DNA of 64,000 bases from REEB95 sp050729835 (lineage in GTDB: Bacteria; Pseudomonadota; Alphaproteobacteria; ATCC43930; CGMCC-115725): NCBI GenBank assembly GCA_050729835.1, contig JBOHLS010000004.1:62001-126000 (forward strand), read 5' to 3'. Below the pieces are notes generated by a model. That model was not told the origin of the DNA and did no database searches. It saw only the letters and a list, made by a program, of their open reading frames with translations. Shown here piece after piece: positions 35,056-43,794 of this stretch. The stretch's first letter is position 1; the number at the start of each line of letters is the position of its first letter. The translations under genes and the position numbers were made by a program.

Positions 35056-35673
35056 TTACCGCGCCAGCGCCTGGCGGATTTCGTCGGTCGTCCGCTTGAC
35101 GATGTCGAGCACCCGCTGCTGCGCCTCGGGCGAAGCGGCGCGTGTTTCGCGGACCGCCGCCCGCAGCGCGTGCCACGCGACCCGGAGCTCGGACCGGTCG
35201 TCTTCCTCGACCGCCTCGCTGGCGAAGAAGCGCCGCATGCGCTCCATCTTGCGGGCGACGCGCTCGAACTGGGCGAGCATCGCCTGCACGTCCTCGCGGC
35301 GCTTATTGAGCTCGGCCTTGCCGGCGTCGGTGATGCGATAGGACTTCTTGTTGCCCTCGGATTCGACCGCAGCGCGGCCGAGTTCCTCGAGATAGGTCAA
35401 CGCCGGATAGACCATGCCGGGGCTCGGCGCATAGAACCCGCCGGTGCGCTCGGTCAGCTCCTTGATGAGGTCGTAGCCGTGACGCGGCTGCTCCTCGAGC
35501 AGCGCCAGGATGAGCAGCTGCAATTCGCTGCTGCCGAGCTTGCGGCCGGCGCTGACACCGCGCGGTCCGAAGCCCACGCCTTCTTCGACCCACCAGCCGA
35601 ACCGGCCATAACCGTGGCGAAGGCGCATGAAACGCCGGCCGGCGGGGCCGAAACCCCTACAATCGCGATGCAT
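35056..35673 (-). CDS. PadR-family transcriptional regulator
   Basis: A 205-residue regulator. The winged-helix PadR domain spans LGSSELQLLILALLEEQPRH through YPALTYLEELG and SEGNKKSYRITDAGKAEL, and a helical dimerisation domain follows. A glycine- and aromatic-rich N-terminal tail (GYGRFGWWVEEGVGFGPRG) is common in this subgroup. The ATG at 35673 has GGAG eight bases upstream. It sits between hisF and hisE and is transcribed against them; it probably regulates itself through the dyad upstream rather than the his genes. Confidence 0.85.
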   Translation of the reverse strand: MHRDCRGFGPAGRRFMRLRHGYGRFGWWVEEGVGFGPRGVSAGRKLGSSELQLLILALLEEQPRHGYDLIKELTERTGGFYAPSPGMVYPALTYLEELGRAAVESEGNKKSYRITDAGKAELNKRREDVQAMLAQFERVARKMERMRRFFASEAVEEDDRSELRVAWHALRAAVRETRAASPEAQQRVLDIVKRTTDEIRQALAR

Positions 35674-35735
35674 AATGATACTCCGTACAAACATAAAACA
35701 CATCGTACAATATATCTTAAGTATCATACTGTCAA
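35674..35735 (-). promoter_or_regulatory. AT-rich dyad upstream of padR
   Basis: Just ahead of the padR start the DNA is strikingly AT-rich for this genome. AATGATACT at 35674-35682 and AAGTATCAT about 40 bases on form an inverted repeat, and TTGTACG occurs twice on the minus strand between them. PadR proteins commonly bind such dyads at their own promoter; the link here is inference. Confidence 0.35.
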
Positions 35736-35827
35736 GATCAAAAACCCGAGCGGATTGGCAATCGGCCGCCGACTTGCAATAGAGGCGAAACCTGTCAGAA
35801 ATCCGCCCACAACCTGCGAGGCTTGCC

Positions 35828-36160
35828 ATGAGTGACATCGACGGCACGACACTCGACCGGCTTTTCGCCGTGATCGCAGCGCGGCGCGGCGCCGATCCGG
35901 CGACGTCCTATACCGCCAAGTTGTTGCGCGAGGGCAAGGGTGCGATCGCCAAGAAACTCGGCGAGGAAGCGATCGAAGCCGGCATCGAAATCGTCAAAGG
36001 CGACCGGACGCGGCTGGTCGCCGAAAGCGCCGACGTGCTCTATCATCTCTTGGTGGCCTGGGCCGATGCCGGTGTGGCGCCGGCGGAAGTCTGGCGAGCG
36101 CTCGAATCGCGCCAGGGCCGCTCCGGCATCGCCGAAAAGCAGTCCCGCGCCGGCGGCTGA
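35828..36160 (+). CDS. hisE: Phosphoribosyl-ATP diphosphatase
   Basis: HisE, 110 residues, removes pyrophosphate from phosphoribosyl-ATP in the second step of histidine synthesis. The MazG-like all-alpha fold shows in SYTAKLLREGKGAIAKKLGE, EAIEAGIEIVKGD and LVAESADVLYHLLVAW, whose acidic residues bind magnesium. It is separated from hisBHAF by the padR gene on the other strand. A broken HIT gene follows one base later. Confidence 0.95.
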   Translation: MSDIDGTTLDRLFAVIAARRGADPATSYTAKLLREGKGAIAKKLGEEAIEAGIEIVKGDRTRLVAESADVLYHLLVAWADAGVAPAEVWRALESRQGRSGIAEKQSRAGG

Positions 36161-36161
36161 C

Positions 36162-36524
36162 ATGGCCTATGACCGCAACAACGTCTTCGCGCGCATCCTG
36201 CGCGGCGAGATTCCCTGCCAGAATGTCTACGAAGACGCGCACGTCTTGGCGTTCAACGACATCAGGCCGCAGGCGCCCACCCACATCCTGGTGATCCCCA
36301 AAGGCGAATACGTCTCGTTCGACGATTTCGCCGCTCAGGCTTCGGCGGCCGAGCAGACGGCATTCCTCAAGGCCGTGGGTACGGTGGCGCGGTAGCTGGG
36401 TCTGGCCGCGGGCGGCTACCGGATCCTGGCCAATCACGGCGCCGATGCCGGCCAGGAAGTGCCGCATTTCCACGTCCATATTTTCGGCGGCAAGCGTCTC
36501 GGCCGTATGCTGCCGCGCGAATAG
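36162..36524 (+). pseudogene. HIT-family (HinT-like) protein with an internal amber stop
   Basis: The reading frame encodes a HinT-type nucleotide hydrolase of about 120 residues: RNNVFARILRGEIPCQNVYE at the start and PHFHVHIFGGKRLGRML, the histidine triad, at the end. A TAG at 36393-36395 interrupts it between GTVAR and LGLAAGGYRIL, at a place where homologues have a normal amino acid. The rest of the frame is intact on both sides. The 77-residue product would lack the catalytic triad. Position after hisE matches related genomes, so this is the native copy damaged by one substitution, or a base-call error. Confidence 0.88.
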
Positions 36525-36705
36525 GCCGAACTCCCGGTTCCCCGCATCCGGCCGCGTTGGCACTTCGTTAACCATAAAATTCTGCCAATTTACCAAGGAA
36601 AACTGCGGCTTTCCAGGCGCGTTTGGGATAAAGTTTTAGGCGCTTTAGCCGAAAATTAACCATAAACGACGTCTAATCAGCGCCACGGTAAGACCCGAGG
36701 ATTCG

Positions 36706-37278
36706 ATGTTGGCCGACGCCTTGATTCATCCGGTGCTGGGCTCGCTGCTGCGCTATTGGAACGACAAGCGCGGCGCCGAGCGCATCATGCCCGAACGCAA
36801 GGACATCGATCCGCTCGAGATGGGCGCGCGGCTGCTGCCCCATCTGTTGCTGTGCGATCTCTTCGAGCGCGGCAACCGCGTCCGTTTTCGGGTTGTCGGC
36901 ACCAACATCGTGCGACGCTGGGGTTTCGAGCCGACGGCAAAATATCTCGACGAAGGCCTCGGCCCCTATTTCGCCACGCTGGGCGAATTGCATCATGCCT
37001 GCTTTGCCTCGCGATCGCCGATCTATTCGGTGAGCGCGTTCCGCTGGGGCGTCAACCGCGAGCTCGAGGCGCATCATCTCCTGTTGCCGCTGACCAAGGG
37101 CGGCTTCGAGCCGGCAATCGCCTTGGCCGGCGTCGCCTTCCGGTCGGACGAAGTGTTCCCGCCGCAAATCCGCAACCTCAAGGGTGTCGCGCGCTTCGAG
37201 GAGCGGTATCGCTCCACCGTCGACGCGTCGGAAGAGCCCGAACGCCGCACCGGCACTCCCGGCCGCAACGTCGCCTAG
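36706..37278 (+). CDS. PAS domain-containing protein (PAS_5 type)
   Basis: A 190-residue single-domain protein of the alphaproteobacterial PAS_5 family. The recognisable parts are LRYWNDKRGAERIMPERKDI near the N-terminus, LLLCDLFERGNRVRFRVVG in the core and the late strand LEAHHLLLPLTKGG. It has no attached kinase or cyclase domain; such proteins are presumed small signal sensors. An AT-rich region with TTAACCATAAA lies upstream and may be its promoter. It was convergent with kup before the IS630 copy inserted between them. Confidence 0.78.
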   Translation: MLADALIHPVLGSLLRYWNDKRGAERIMPERKDIDPLEMGARLLPHLLLCDLFERGNRVRFRVVGTNIVRRWGFEPTAKYLDEGLGPYFATLGELHHACFASRSPIYSVSAFRWGVNRELEAHHLLLPLTKGGFEPAIALAGVAFRSDEVFPPQIRNLKGVARFEERYRSTVDASEEPERRTGTPGRNVA

Positions 37279-37314
37279 CCCTTCGCCCGTGCTACGCGGA
37301 TATCCGGGAAACTA

Positions 37315-37332
37315 GTCACCTGGAACTGAAGT
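37315..37332 (+). repeat. Left inverted repeat of the IS630 element
   Basis: GTCACCTGGAACTGAAGT, matching the complement of the right end at 14 of 18 positions. It is preceded by the target TA. Confidence 0.75.
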
Positions 37333-37379
37333 CCACTACATTGTAGAAGAGCGCTCTGGATCTTGGAAGGAGAGCGCTG

Positions 37380-38489
37380 ATGGCGAATGCACGTGCGAAG
37401 GGGCGGCCGATCGCGCCGTTGGAGTTGAGCGCCGAGGAGCGGACCTATCTGGAGCGGCAAGTGCGGCGCCACCGCGTTGCCCGATCGCTGTCCGAGCGGT
37501 GCCGCGTCATCCTGCGATGCGCCGATGGTTTGTCCAGCAAGTTTGTCGCGGCCGAGATCGGCCTCCACGAACACACGGTTGGCAAGTGGCGGCGCCGTTT
37601 CTTGAAAGGTCGCTGCGATGGTCTGCTGGACGAGGCTCGCCCTGGCCGGCCGCGCACCATCGACGACGATCAGGTTGCCGCTGTGATCGAGCGGACGTTA
37701 CGCACCACGCCGGCCGACGCGACGCACTGGTCGATCCGTTCGATGGCGGCGGAAACCGGCTTTTCCCATACCACGATCCGCCGGATGTGGGCGGCGTTCG
37801 GCTTGCAGCCGCACCGCAGCCAGACCTTCAAGCTGTCGAACGATCCGCTGTTCGTCGACAAGGTGCGCGATATCGTCGGCCTTTACCTCTCGCCGCCCAA
37901 CCGGGCGCTTGTTCTCAGCATCGACGAGAAGAGCCAGATCCAGGCCCTGGACCGCGAGCAACCGGTCTTGCCGATGATGCCTGGCGTCCCCGAACGCCGG
38001 ATGCATAATTACGTGCGGCACGGGACGACTTCGCTGTTCGCCGCCCTCGATGTCGCCTCGGGCTTCGTCATCGGCAAGTGCTACAAGCGCCACCGGGCGG
38101 CCGAGTTCCTAAGCTTCCTCAAAGAGGTCGACGCTCAAGTCCCTGACGGGCTCGATGTCCATATCGTCATGGACAACTATGCCACCCACAAGACGCGCAA
38201 GATCAGGGCGTGGCTCGCCCGCCGGCCGCATTATCACGTGCACTTCACGCCGACTTCGGCGTCCTGGATCAATCAGGTCGAGCGCTGGTTTGCAGAACTC
38301 ACCAGAAAGCGGCTCCGGCGCGGCATCCATACCTCGGTCAGGCTGCTGCAAGCCGACATCCGCGCCTTCATCGACCGGCACAACCAAAACCCCAAGCCCT
38401 TCAAATGGACCAAGTCCGCCGACCAAATCCTGGCCTCGGTCAAGCGCTTCTGCCAGAAGACTCACAAAACATTATGCGCCGAACTTTAG
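37380..38489 (+). CDS. IS630-family transposase
   Basis: A 369-residue transposase. The N-terminal half has paired helix-turn-helix regions (SSKFVAAEIGLHEHTVGKW and the second around FSHTTIRRMWAAFGLQP). The catalytic DDE domain shows LVLSIDEKSQIQ (first Asp), DVHIVMDNYATHKT (second Asp) and SWINQVERWFAELT (Glu). The frame is full length with an AAGGAG ribosome-binding site, so the protein should be functional. Confidence 0.95.
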   Translation: MANARAKGRPIAPLELSAEERTYLERQVRRHRVARSLSERCRVILRCADGLSSKFVAAEIGLHEHTVGKWRRRFLKGRCDGLLDEARPGRPRTIDDDQVAAVIERTLRTTPADATHWSIRSMAAETGFSHTTIRRMWAAFGLQPHRSQTFKLSNDPLFVDKVRDIVGLYLSPPNRALVLSIDEKSQIQALDREQPVLPMMPGVPERRMHNYVRHGTTSLFAALDVASGFVIGKCYKRHRAAEFLSFLKEVDAQVPDGLDVHIVMDNYATHKTRKIRAWLARRPHYHVHFTPTSASWINQVERWFAELTRKRLRRGIHTSVRLLQADIRAFIDRHNQNPKPFKWTKSADQILASVKRFCQKTHKTLCAEL

Positions 38490-38500
38490 ATTCACGTGAC
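38483..38500 (-). repeat. Right inverted repeat of the IS630 element
   Basis: Read on the minus strand as GTCACGTGAATCTAAAGT, the partner of the left end. It is followed on the plus strand by the second TA. Confidence 0.75.
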
Positions 38501-40392
38501 TAGATCTCGATCTGGCCGCCGAGCTCGACCACCCGGTTCGACGGAATACGGAAGAACTCGGTCGCGTTGACCATCGTCGCCTGGAGGAAGACGAACAGCC
38601 GCTTGCGCCAGCGCCAGAAGCGCGGCGTCGAGGCGCTCACCACCACCTTCTCGCGGCCGATGAAGAACGACGTCTCCATCAGGTTGAACTTGAGGCGCAT
38701 CAGCCTGAGCTGCGCCAGGGTGCGCGGGATGTTGGGCTCGTCGAGGAAGCCATAGCGCACCGCCACCGTGTGAAAATTGTGCTTGAGATTCTTGACCTCG
38801 AGTCGCTGGTCGTCGGGTACGTGCGGGATGTCGCAGGTCTCGATCTTCATCAGCACGACGCGCTCGTGCAGCACCTTGTTGTGCTTGAGATTGTGCAGTA
38901 GCGCCGCCGGCACCAGCTCGGGGTTGGCGGTCATGAACACGGCCGTGCCGGCGACGCGTTCGGGATGGCCGGGCTTGAGCGTCGCCAGGAAGGTCGGCAG
39001 CGGCAGCGCGCCGCGAGCACGTTGCGCCGCCAGGCGGTCGCGTCCTTCCATCCACGTCGACATGATGACGAACACGACCAGGCCGATCGCCAGCGGGAAC
39101 CATCCGCCTTCGACGAACTTGAGCAGATTGGCCGAGAAGAACAGCAAATCAACGAACAGGAAAAAGCCGAAAACCAGCGCCGCCTGCAACGGGTTCCAGC
39201 GCGCGACTCCGACCGCATAGACCAGGGCCAATACCGTGGTCAGCGACATGGTGCCGGTGACCGCGATGCCGTAGGCGGCGCCCAGATTGTCGGAGCTCTT
39301 GAAGCCCAGCACCAGGAACACGACCGCAACGAACAGCATCAGGTTGACCCGCGGCACAAAGACCTGGCCGATCTCCTCTTCCGAGGTGTGACGCACCTGG
39401 AAACGCGGCAGGTAACCCAGCTGCACCGCCTGGCGCGTCATCGAGAAGGCGCCGGAGATCACCGCCTGCGACGCGATCACGGTGGCGATCGCGGCCAGCA
39501 CCACCAGGGGATAAAGCCCCCAGCCCGGCGCCAGGCGATAGAACGGGTTCTCGATCGCGCCCGGGTTGGCCAGCAGCATCGCGCCCTGGCCGAGATAATT
39601 GAGCATCAGCGCCGGAAAGACGAACGCCAGCCAGTCGGCGCGAATCGGCCGCAGGCCGAAATGGCCCATGTCGGCGTAAAGGGTCTCGCAGCCGGTGAAC
39701 ACCAGAACCACGGCGCCGAGCAGCAGGAACCCGCGCAGCGGATGGTCGAATAGCAGGCTGATGCCGTAGAGCGGATCGAGCGCCCACAGGATCCCCGGCT
39801 GGCGGACGATCTCGACCAGGCCTAGCAAGCCGATGACGACGAACCACACCAGGATGATCGGCCCGAACAGACCGCCGACCATGCCGGTGCCGCGCCGCTG
39901 CATGGCAAAGAGCGCGAACAGGAGCACCAGGGTGATGGGAATGACGTAAGGATCGAACAACGGCGTCGCGACCTTGAGACCTTCGACCGCGCTGAGCACC
40001 GAGATCGCCGGCGTGATCACGCCGTCGCCGTAGAACAGCGACGCGCCGAGCAGGCCGGCGGCGAGAATCCACCAGCGCAACTTCGGCCGGCCGATGGCGG
40101 CGCGCAGCGCCAGCGCCGTCAGCGCCAGGATGCCGCCCTCGCCGCGGTTGTCGGCGCGCATGATCACCGAGACGTACTTGACCGTGACGACGACGATGAG
40201 CGCCCAGGTGAGCAGCGACAACACGCCATAGACGTTGGCATGTGTGATGACGCCGCCGAGCTCGACGAAGCACAGCTTGACGGTATAGAGCGGCGAGGTG
40301 CCGATATCGCCGTACACCACGCCAAGCGCGCCGAGATAGAGATTCTGGTGCATCTGACGCTGGTGCCCGTTGAGCGTGGCCGTTTGGGCCAT
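38500..40392 (-). CDS. kup: Low-affinity potassium transport system protein Kup
   Basis: Kup (TrkD), 630 residues, a proton-coupled potassium importer with twelve membrane spans and a cytoplasmic C-terminal part. It starts NLYLGALGVVYGDIGTSPLY, whose GDIGTSPLYT stretch is the family signature, and ends VVELGGQIEI. The last codon is followed by TAG made from the target TA and the first base of the adjacent IS630 copy, so the protein is complete. Any terminator that lay downstream is now separated from the gene by the insertion. Confidence 0.96.
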   Translation of the reverse strand: MAQTATLNGHQRQMHQNLYLGALGVVYGDIGTSPLYTVKLCFVELGGVITHANVYGVLSLLTWALIVVVTVKYVSVIMRADNRGEGGILALTALALRAAIGRPKLRWWILAAGLLGASLFYGDGVITPAISVLSAVEGLKVATPLFDPYVIPITLVLLFALFAMQRRGTGMVGGLFGPIILVWFVVIGLLGLVEIVRQPGILWALDPLYGISLLFDHPLRGFLLLGAVVLVFTGCETLYADMGHFGLRPIRADWLAFVFPALMLNYLGQGAMLLANPGAIENPFYRLAPGWGLYPLVVLAAIATVIASQAVISGAFSMTRQAVQLGYLPRFQVRHTSEEEIGQVFVPRVNLMLFVAVVFLVLGFKSSDNLGAAYGIAVTGTMSLTTVLALVYAVGVARWNPLQAALVFGFFLFVDLLFFSANLLKFVEGGWFPLAIGLVVFVIMSTWMEGRDRLAAQRARGALPLPTFLATLKPGHPERVAGTAVFMTANPELVPAALLHNLKHNKVLHERVVLMKIETCDIPHVPDDQRLEVKNLKHNFHTVAVRYGFLDEPNIPRTLAQLRLMRLKFNLMETSFFIGREKVVVSASTPRFWRWRKRLFVFLQATMVNATEFFRIPSNRVVELGGQIEI

Positions 40393-40518
40393 CGAGACGA
40401 TGCCTGCTGCGGAATCGGAGGGGTGTGGAAGGCGCCGTGTTTAGCCCTTCCGCCGTGCGGCCGCAAGCGCGTCCGAGAACCGCCTGTCAGGTCAGGGACA
40501 TAATGCCGATTCCGGGCG

Positions 40519-40944
40519 TTATCGGACGATCACCACGCCCTTCATCGTCGGGTGGATCTTGCAGAAATAGGCATAGGCCCCCGGCTTGGCGAAGGTGAAC
40601 GAGAAGGAATCGCCGGTGTCGAGCAGCTGCGAGCCGAACGACGGCTTGGCGCCCACGCCGGTGACGGTATGGGCGTCGTTGTCTTTGTTGATCCAGGTGA
40701 CGGCGGTGCCGGGCTTAACCGTCAACGTCGCGGGTCCGAACGCGAAATTGCTGATGAAAACCTGATTCGACCCGGCCGCGGGCAACACGGCGTCGGCTGG
40801 CGTCGCGCTGCCCATATGGCCCATGTCGCTCATGTCGTGCGTCATCGATTGGGCGCGCGACGGTGGCGCATAGGCGACGATGCCGAAGACGACGGCGGCG
40901 GTGAGCGCCGCCGCGCCGATCGAGCCATGCGAGAATCCGCGCAT
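40519..40944 (-). CDS. Periplasmic cupredoxin (amicyanin/plastocyanin-like)
   Basis: A 141-residue secreted blue-copper-type protein. The signal peptide (AAALTAAVVFGIVAYAPP) is followed by a methionine/histidine-rich segment MTHDMSDMGHMG that may bind copper. The cupredoxin fold ends with the type-1 copper ligands: His in KDNDAHTVTG and Cys-His-Met in AYFCKIHPTMKG. It may carry electrons or buffer copper. It is divergent from the broken sigma factor gene, and such cupredoxins are sometimes members of ECF-controlled stress loci. Confidence 0.85.
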   Translation of the reverse strand: MRGFSHGSIGAAALTAAVVFGIVAYAPPSRAQSMTHDMSDMGHMGSATPADAVLPAAGSNQVFISNFAFGPATLTVKPGTAVTWINKDNDAHTVTGVGAKPSFGSQLLDTGDSFSFTFAKPGAYAYFCKIHPTMKGVVIVR

Positions 40945-41021
40945 GGCTGCCTCACGCTCCGAGCGTCGTATCGGCCAAGACCACGGCGTGGCCTTTGACC
41001 GCCACTTCGCGCACGCCGAGC

Positions 41022-41629
41022 ATGCTACCGAGCTTGTCCGCCGGCACTTTGAGCGGTCCCGGCCCTGAGCCCTGGCCGGCCGGCGGTCGCGATTTCGCAA
41101 GCTCGGTCCTGCCGCATCTCGATGCGGCCTACAACCTCGCGCGCTGGCTGGTGCGCGATCCGGCCGACTCCCAGGATGTCGTACAGAAGGCGGTCGTGCG
41201 CGCATTGACCTATTTCGCGAGCTTCCGTGGCGACAACGCGCGTGGCTGGTTCCTGCAGATACTGCGCAATGCCGCGCCTATGCCTCGATGAAGCTCGATC
41301 GCGGTTTGCGCACCGTGCCGCTGGCCACGGGCGACGACGCGGCCGCCGGCGCGCCCGAGCCGGCCGACGACCCCGAAAGCGCGCTGCTCAAGGTGCGCTC
41401 ACACGAGAGCCTCGACCGGCTGCTGGCGTCACTACCGGTCTAGCTGCGCGAAGCCATCGTGCTGCGCGAGATCGAGGAACTTTCGTACAAGGAGATTGCG
41501 CAGATCACTCAGGCGCCGATCGGCACGGTGATGTCGCGGCTGTGTCGGGCACGGCAGCTGCTGATCGCGGCGGCGCGGCGCGAGGTGGTGCCATGCCCCG
41601 CCCGCATGATACCGGCGAGTGCGAGATGA
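41022..41629 (+). pseudogene. ECF-type RNA polymerase sigma factor, frameshift plus amber stop
   Basis: Sigma-70 region 2 reads clearly as LPHLDAAYNLARWLVRDPAD and FRGDNARGWFLQILRNA. The frame then breaks at 41272-41280, and AYASMKLDRG continues in the next frame. Region 4 (LREAIVLREIEELSYKEIAQ and GTVMSRLCRARQ) follows but is preceded by a TAG at 41441-41443 in LASLPV-stop-LREAIV, where homologues usually have glutamate. The restored frame ends at 41629 inside the anti-sigma start, as in intact pairs. The start is uncertain. Two independent lesions suggest a true pseudogene. Confidence 0.85.
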
Positions 41630-42348
41630 CACTGCTCGTCCAGGCCGATTTCGACGGCGAACTCGATGCGACGCAAGCGGCGGCGTTGGCCGCACATCGC
41701 GCCGAATGCCCGATCTGCCGGGCCGCCAGAGAATCATTCGACCGCGTGCGCCGGGCGCTGCGCGCGGAGGCGCCCTACCATCGCGCGCCGGAGGTTTTGC
41801 GGACCCGGCTCGTCGCGCAGGCGAGTCCATCGCGTGCCCGGGCCGGCCGGCCGATGGCGTGGCGGGCGGCTCTGTCCTTCGTCGCTGGCGGCGCCATCGC
41901 CGCGTCGCTGATGCTCGCCGTCGTGCCGCGCCAGACGCCTGACATCGCCATGCAGGTGTTGGCCGGTCATCTCCGCGCGCTCGAGCCCGGCCATCTCGAC
42001 GATGTGATTTCCACCGATCAGCACACGGTGAAGTCGTGGTTCGACGGCAAGGTCGATTTCGCGCCGCCGGTCAAGGATCTGAAGGCGGTGGGCTTTCCGC
42101 TCGAAGGCGGCCGGCTGGATTATCTCGCCGGACGGCGCGTGGCGGCGATGGCCTATGGCCGCGCCAAGCATGTCATCGATCTCTTCGCTTGGCCCGAGGC
42201 GGGCGCGGACGCGGGGCCGACCGTGCTCGCGCGCAATGTCTATACGATGATCCGCTGGCGCCAGGACGGCATGGTGCTGTGGGCGGTGTCTGACGTCGAG
42301 CGCTCCCAGCTCGAGGATATCGTCGCACGCTGGCGAACGACGCCGTAG
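41593..42348 (+). CDS. Anti-sigma factor (zinc-finger type, membrane-anchored)
   Basis: A 251-residue protein. The N-terminal zinc-finger anti-sigma domain has LVQADFDGELDATQAAALAAH followed by RAECPICRAARE with the C-x2-C pair. One membrane span (AALSFVAGGAIAASLMLAVV) sits near residues 95-115, and a periplasmic domain follows. It overlaps the broken sigma gene by 37 bases and must have been its regulator; with the sigma factor inactive it may have no partner. The frame itself looks intact. Confidence 0.85.
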   Translation: MPRPHDTGECEMTLLVQADFDGELDATQAAALAAHRAECPICRAARESFDRVRRALRAEAPYHRAPEVLRTRLVAQASPSRARAGRPMAWRAALSFVAGGAIAASLMLAVVPRQTPDIAMQVLAGHLRALEPGHLDDVISTDQHTVKSWFDGKVDFAPPVKDLKAVGFPLEGGRLDYLAGRRVAAMAYGRAKHVIDLFAWPEAGADAGPTVLARNVYTMIRWRQDGMVLWAVSDVERSQLEDIVARWRTTP

Positions 42349-42358
42349 CGCCGCCGCG

Positions 42359-43603
42359 CTATTTCAGCGCGTCGGTGTAGGGAAAGATCAGCTTTCCGGT
42401 CGCGTAGGCTTTCGGCCAGACCACGACGTCGTGCTTCGGATTCTCGAGCTGGCCGAGGTCGCTGCCGGTCAGGTGCTGCCACTGGCTGAAGACGTAACGC
42501 GGCTTCGCCCACTCGCCGTCGGCATTGAAGCGGATTTTGCCGACCACGGTCGAGAAGCTGTGACTGTGCATGTACTGGGCGAGCTTGCGGTGGTCGAGAC
42601 TCTTGGTGTCTTCGACCGCCTGCGCCAGGACCTGGCCAGCGGCATAGCCGAACGGCACGAAGCCGTAGCCGAGCGGATCGATGCCGCCTTTCTGCCTGGC
42701 AATCGCCTGATAGCGCTTCAAGAGATCGCGCGAGCTCGGGAAGTCGAAGGCCGGCACGAAATCCTCGTGGAAGAGGATGCCGTTCATCAGCGGCCCCATC
42801 TGGACCTTCAACGGCGTCGCCAGGAGCCCGATCATCGTGCCGCCGAATATCTTGGTTTTGAGCCCGATCTCGCGCGCGGCGCGGACGATTCCGACGGTGT
42901 CGGGCGGGTACGACGCCACGAAGACGACGTCCGGATTGGTCGCCTGGACCGCGCGCATGATCGGCGCGAAGTCGGCGGTCGGCGGCGGGTAGAGCTTGTC
43001 GTAGACGATGGTGAGGCCCGCCTTCTTGGCGTTGTCGCGCGCGCCGTCGGTCGCGTTCTTGCCGAACTCGGCGTCGATGCCGACGATCGCGATGGTCTTG
43101 ACCTTGGGCTTCAACGACGCGGCGATGTCGAAGAATCCCGACGAGAAGGCGTGCACCGGATCGGGTCCGAGCGGCACCATCGAGAAATACTGGTCGTAGT
43201 GGTATTGGCGGTTGACCGCGGTGGCGAGCATGCTGATCGTCGTCAGCTTGTGCTGCATGATCACCGGCATCGCTGCCGCCATCAGGTTGGTGCCGTAGGG
43301 GCCGAGCAGCAAGTCGACGTGATCGACGTCGATCAGCTTGGTGTAGATTCCCGGATCGTTCGCCGGCAGCGTCTGGTCGTCGTAGTAGACGAGCTCGACC
43401 TGGCGATCGAGCAGGCCGCCTTTGGCGTTGACGTCGTTGCGCCATATCTGAAGTGCGACCAGCAGCTGCTTGCCGTTGGGCGCGTTGGCGCCGGTCAGGC
43501 CGAGCGCGAAGCCGACCTTGATCGGTGCGGCGGCGAACGCGCCTTGCGTCGCTATCAGCGCCACCGCCACGGCGGCGACCAAGAGCCTGAGACTGCGGAA
43601 CAT
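42359..43603 (-). CDS. Branched-chain amino acid-type ABC transporter substrate-binding protein
   Basis: A 414-residue periplasmic binding protein of the LivJ/Peripla_BP_6 kind. The signal peptide (LLVAAVAVALIATQGAFA) precedes IKVGFALGLTGANAPNG, the typical first strand, and later VDLLLGPYGTNLM. The likely ligand is a branched-chain amino acid, amide or aromatic acid, but it cannot be defined. No permease or ATPase gene is adjacent, so it is an orphan here. It converges on the anti-sigma gene with ten bases between stops. Confidence 0.87.
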   Translation of the reverse strand: MFRSLRLLVAAVAVALIATQGAFAAAPIKVGFALGLTGANAPNGKQLLVALQIWRNDVNAKGGLLDRQVELVYYDDQTLPANDPGIYTKLIDVDHVDLLLGPYGTNLMAAAMPVIMQHKLTTISMLATAVNRQYHYDQYFSMVPLGPDPVHAFSSGFFDIAASLKPKVKTIAIVGIDAEFGKNATDGARDNAKKAGLTIVYDKLYPPPTADFAPIMRAVQATNPDVVFVASYPPDTVGIVRAAREIGLKTKIFGGTMIGLLATPLKVQMGPLMNGILFHEDFVPAFDFPSSRDLLKRYQAIARQKGGIDPLGYGFVPFGYAAGQVLAQAVEDTKSLDHRKLAQYMHSHSFSTVVGKIRFNADGEWAKPRYVFSQWQHLTGSDLGQLENPKHDVVVWPKAYATGKLIFPYTDALK

Positions 43604-43794
43604 CGCGGGACCCCCCCGGAAAACGTCCAGCTTCGACGGCCGGTTCGGCCCGCGCCATCTTTAACATGCGCCTGCCCATCGCCCAAGGCCCGCCCACGTC
43701 GCACGGCGGTCCGATGGCGCCCCAAAATCGCCGTAAAACCGGCTCACACTCCGGCAATGTCGGATGTGTTCCCGCTGTGTTGTCGTCGCGCGTG

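Larger units (their letters stand above)
37315..38500 (+). mobile_element. IS630-family insertion sequence, apparently complete
   Basis: A 1186-bp element with one transposase gene. The ends are imperfect inverted repeats starting GTCAC (14 of 18 positions match), flanked by TA at 37313-37314 and 38501-38502, the target duplicated by IS630/Tc1-type elements. The right end abuts the kup stop codon: TA plus the first element base G recreates TAG, so the Kup protein is unchanged. Left and right ends and the transposase frame look intact, so the element may be active or recently arrived. Confidence 0.88.
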
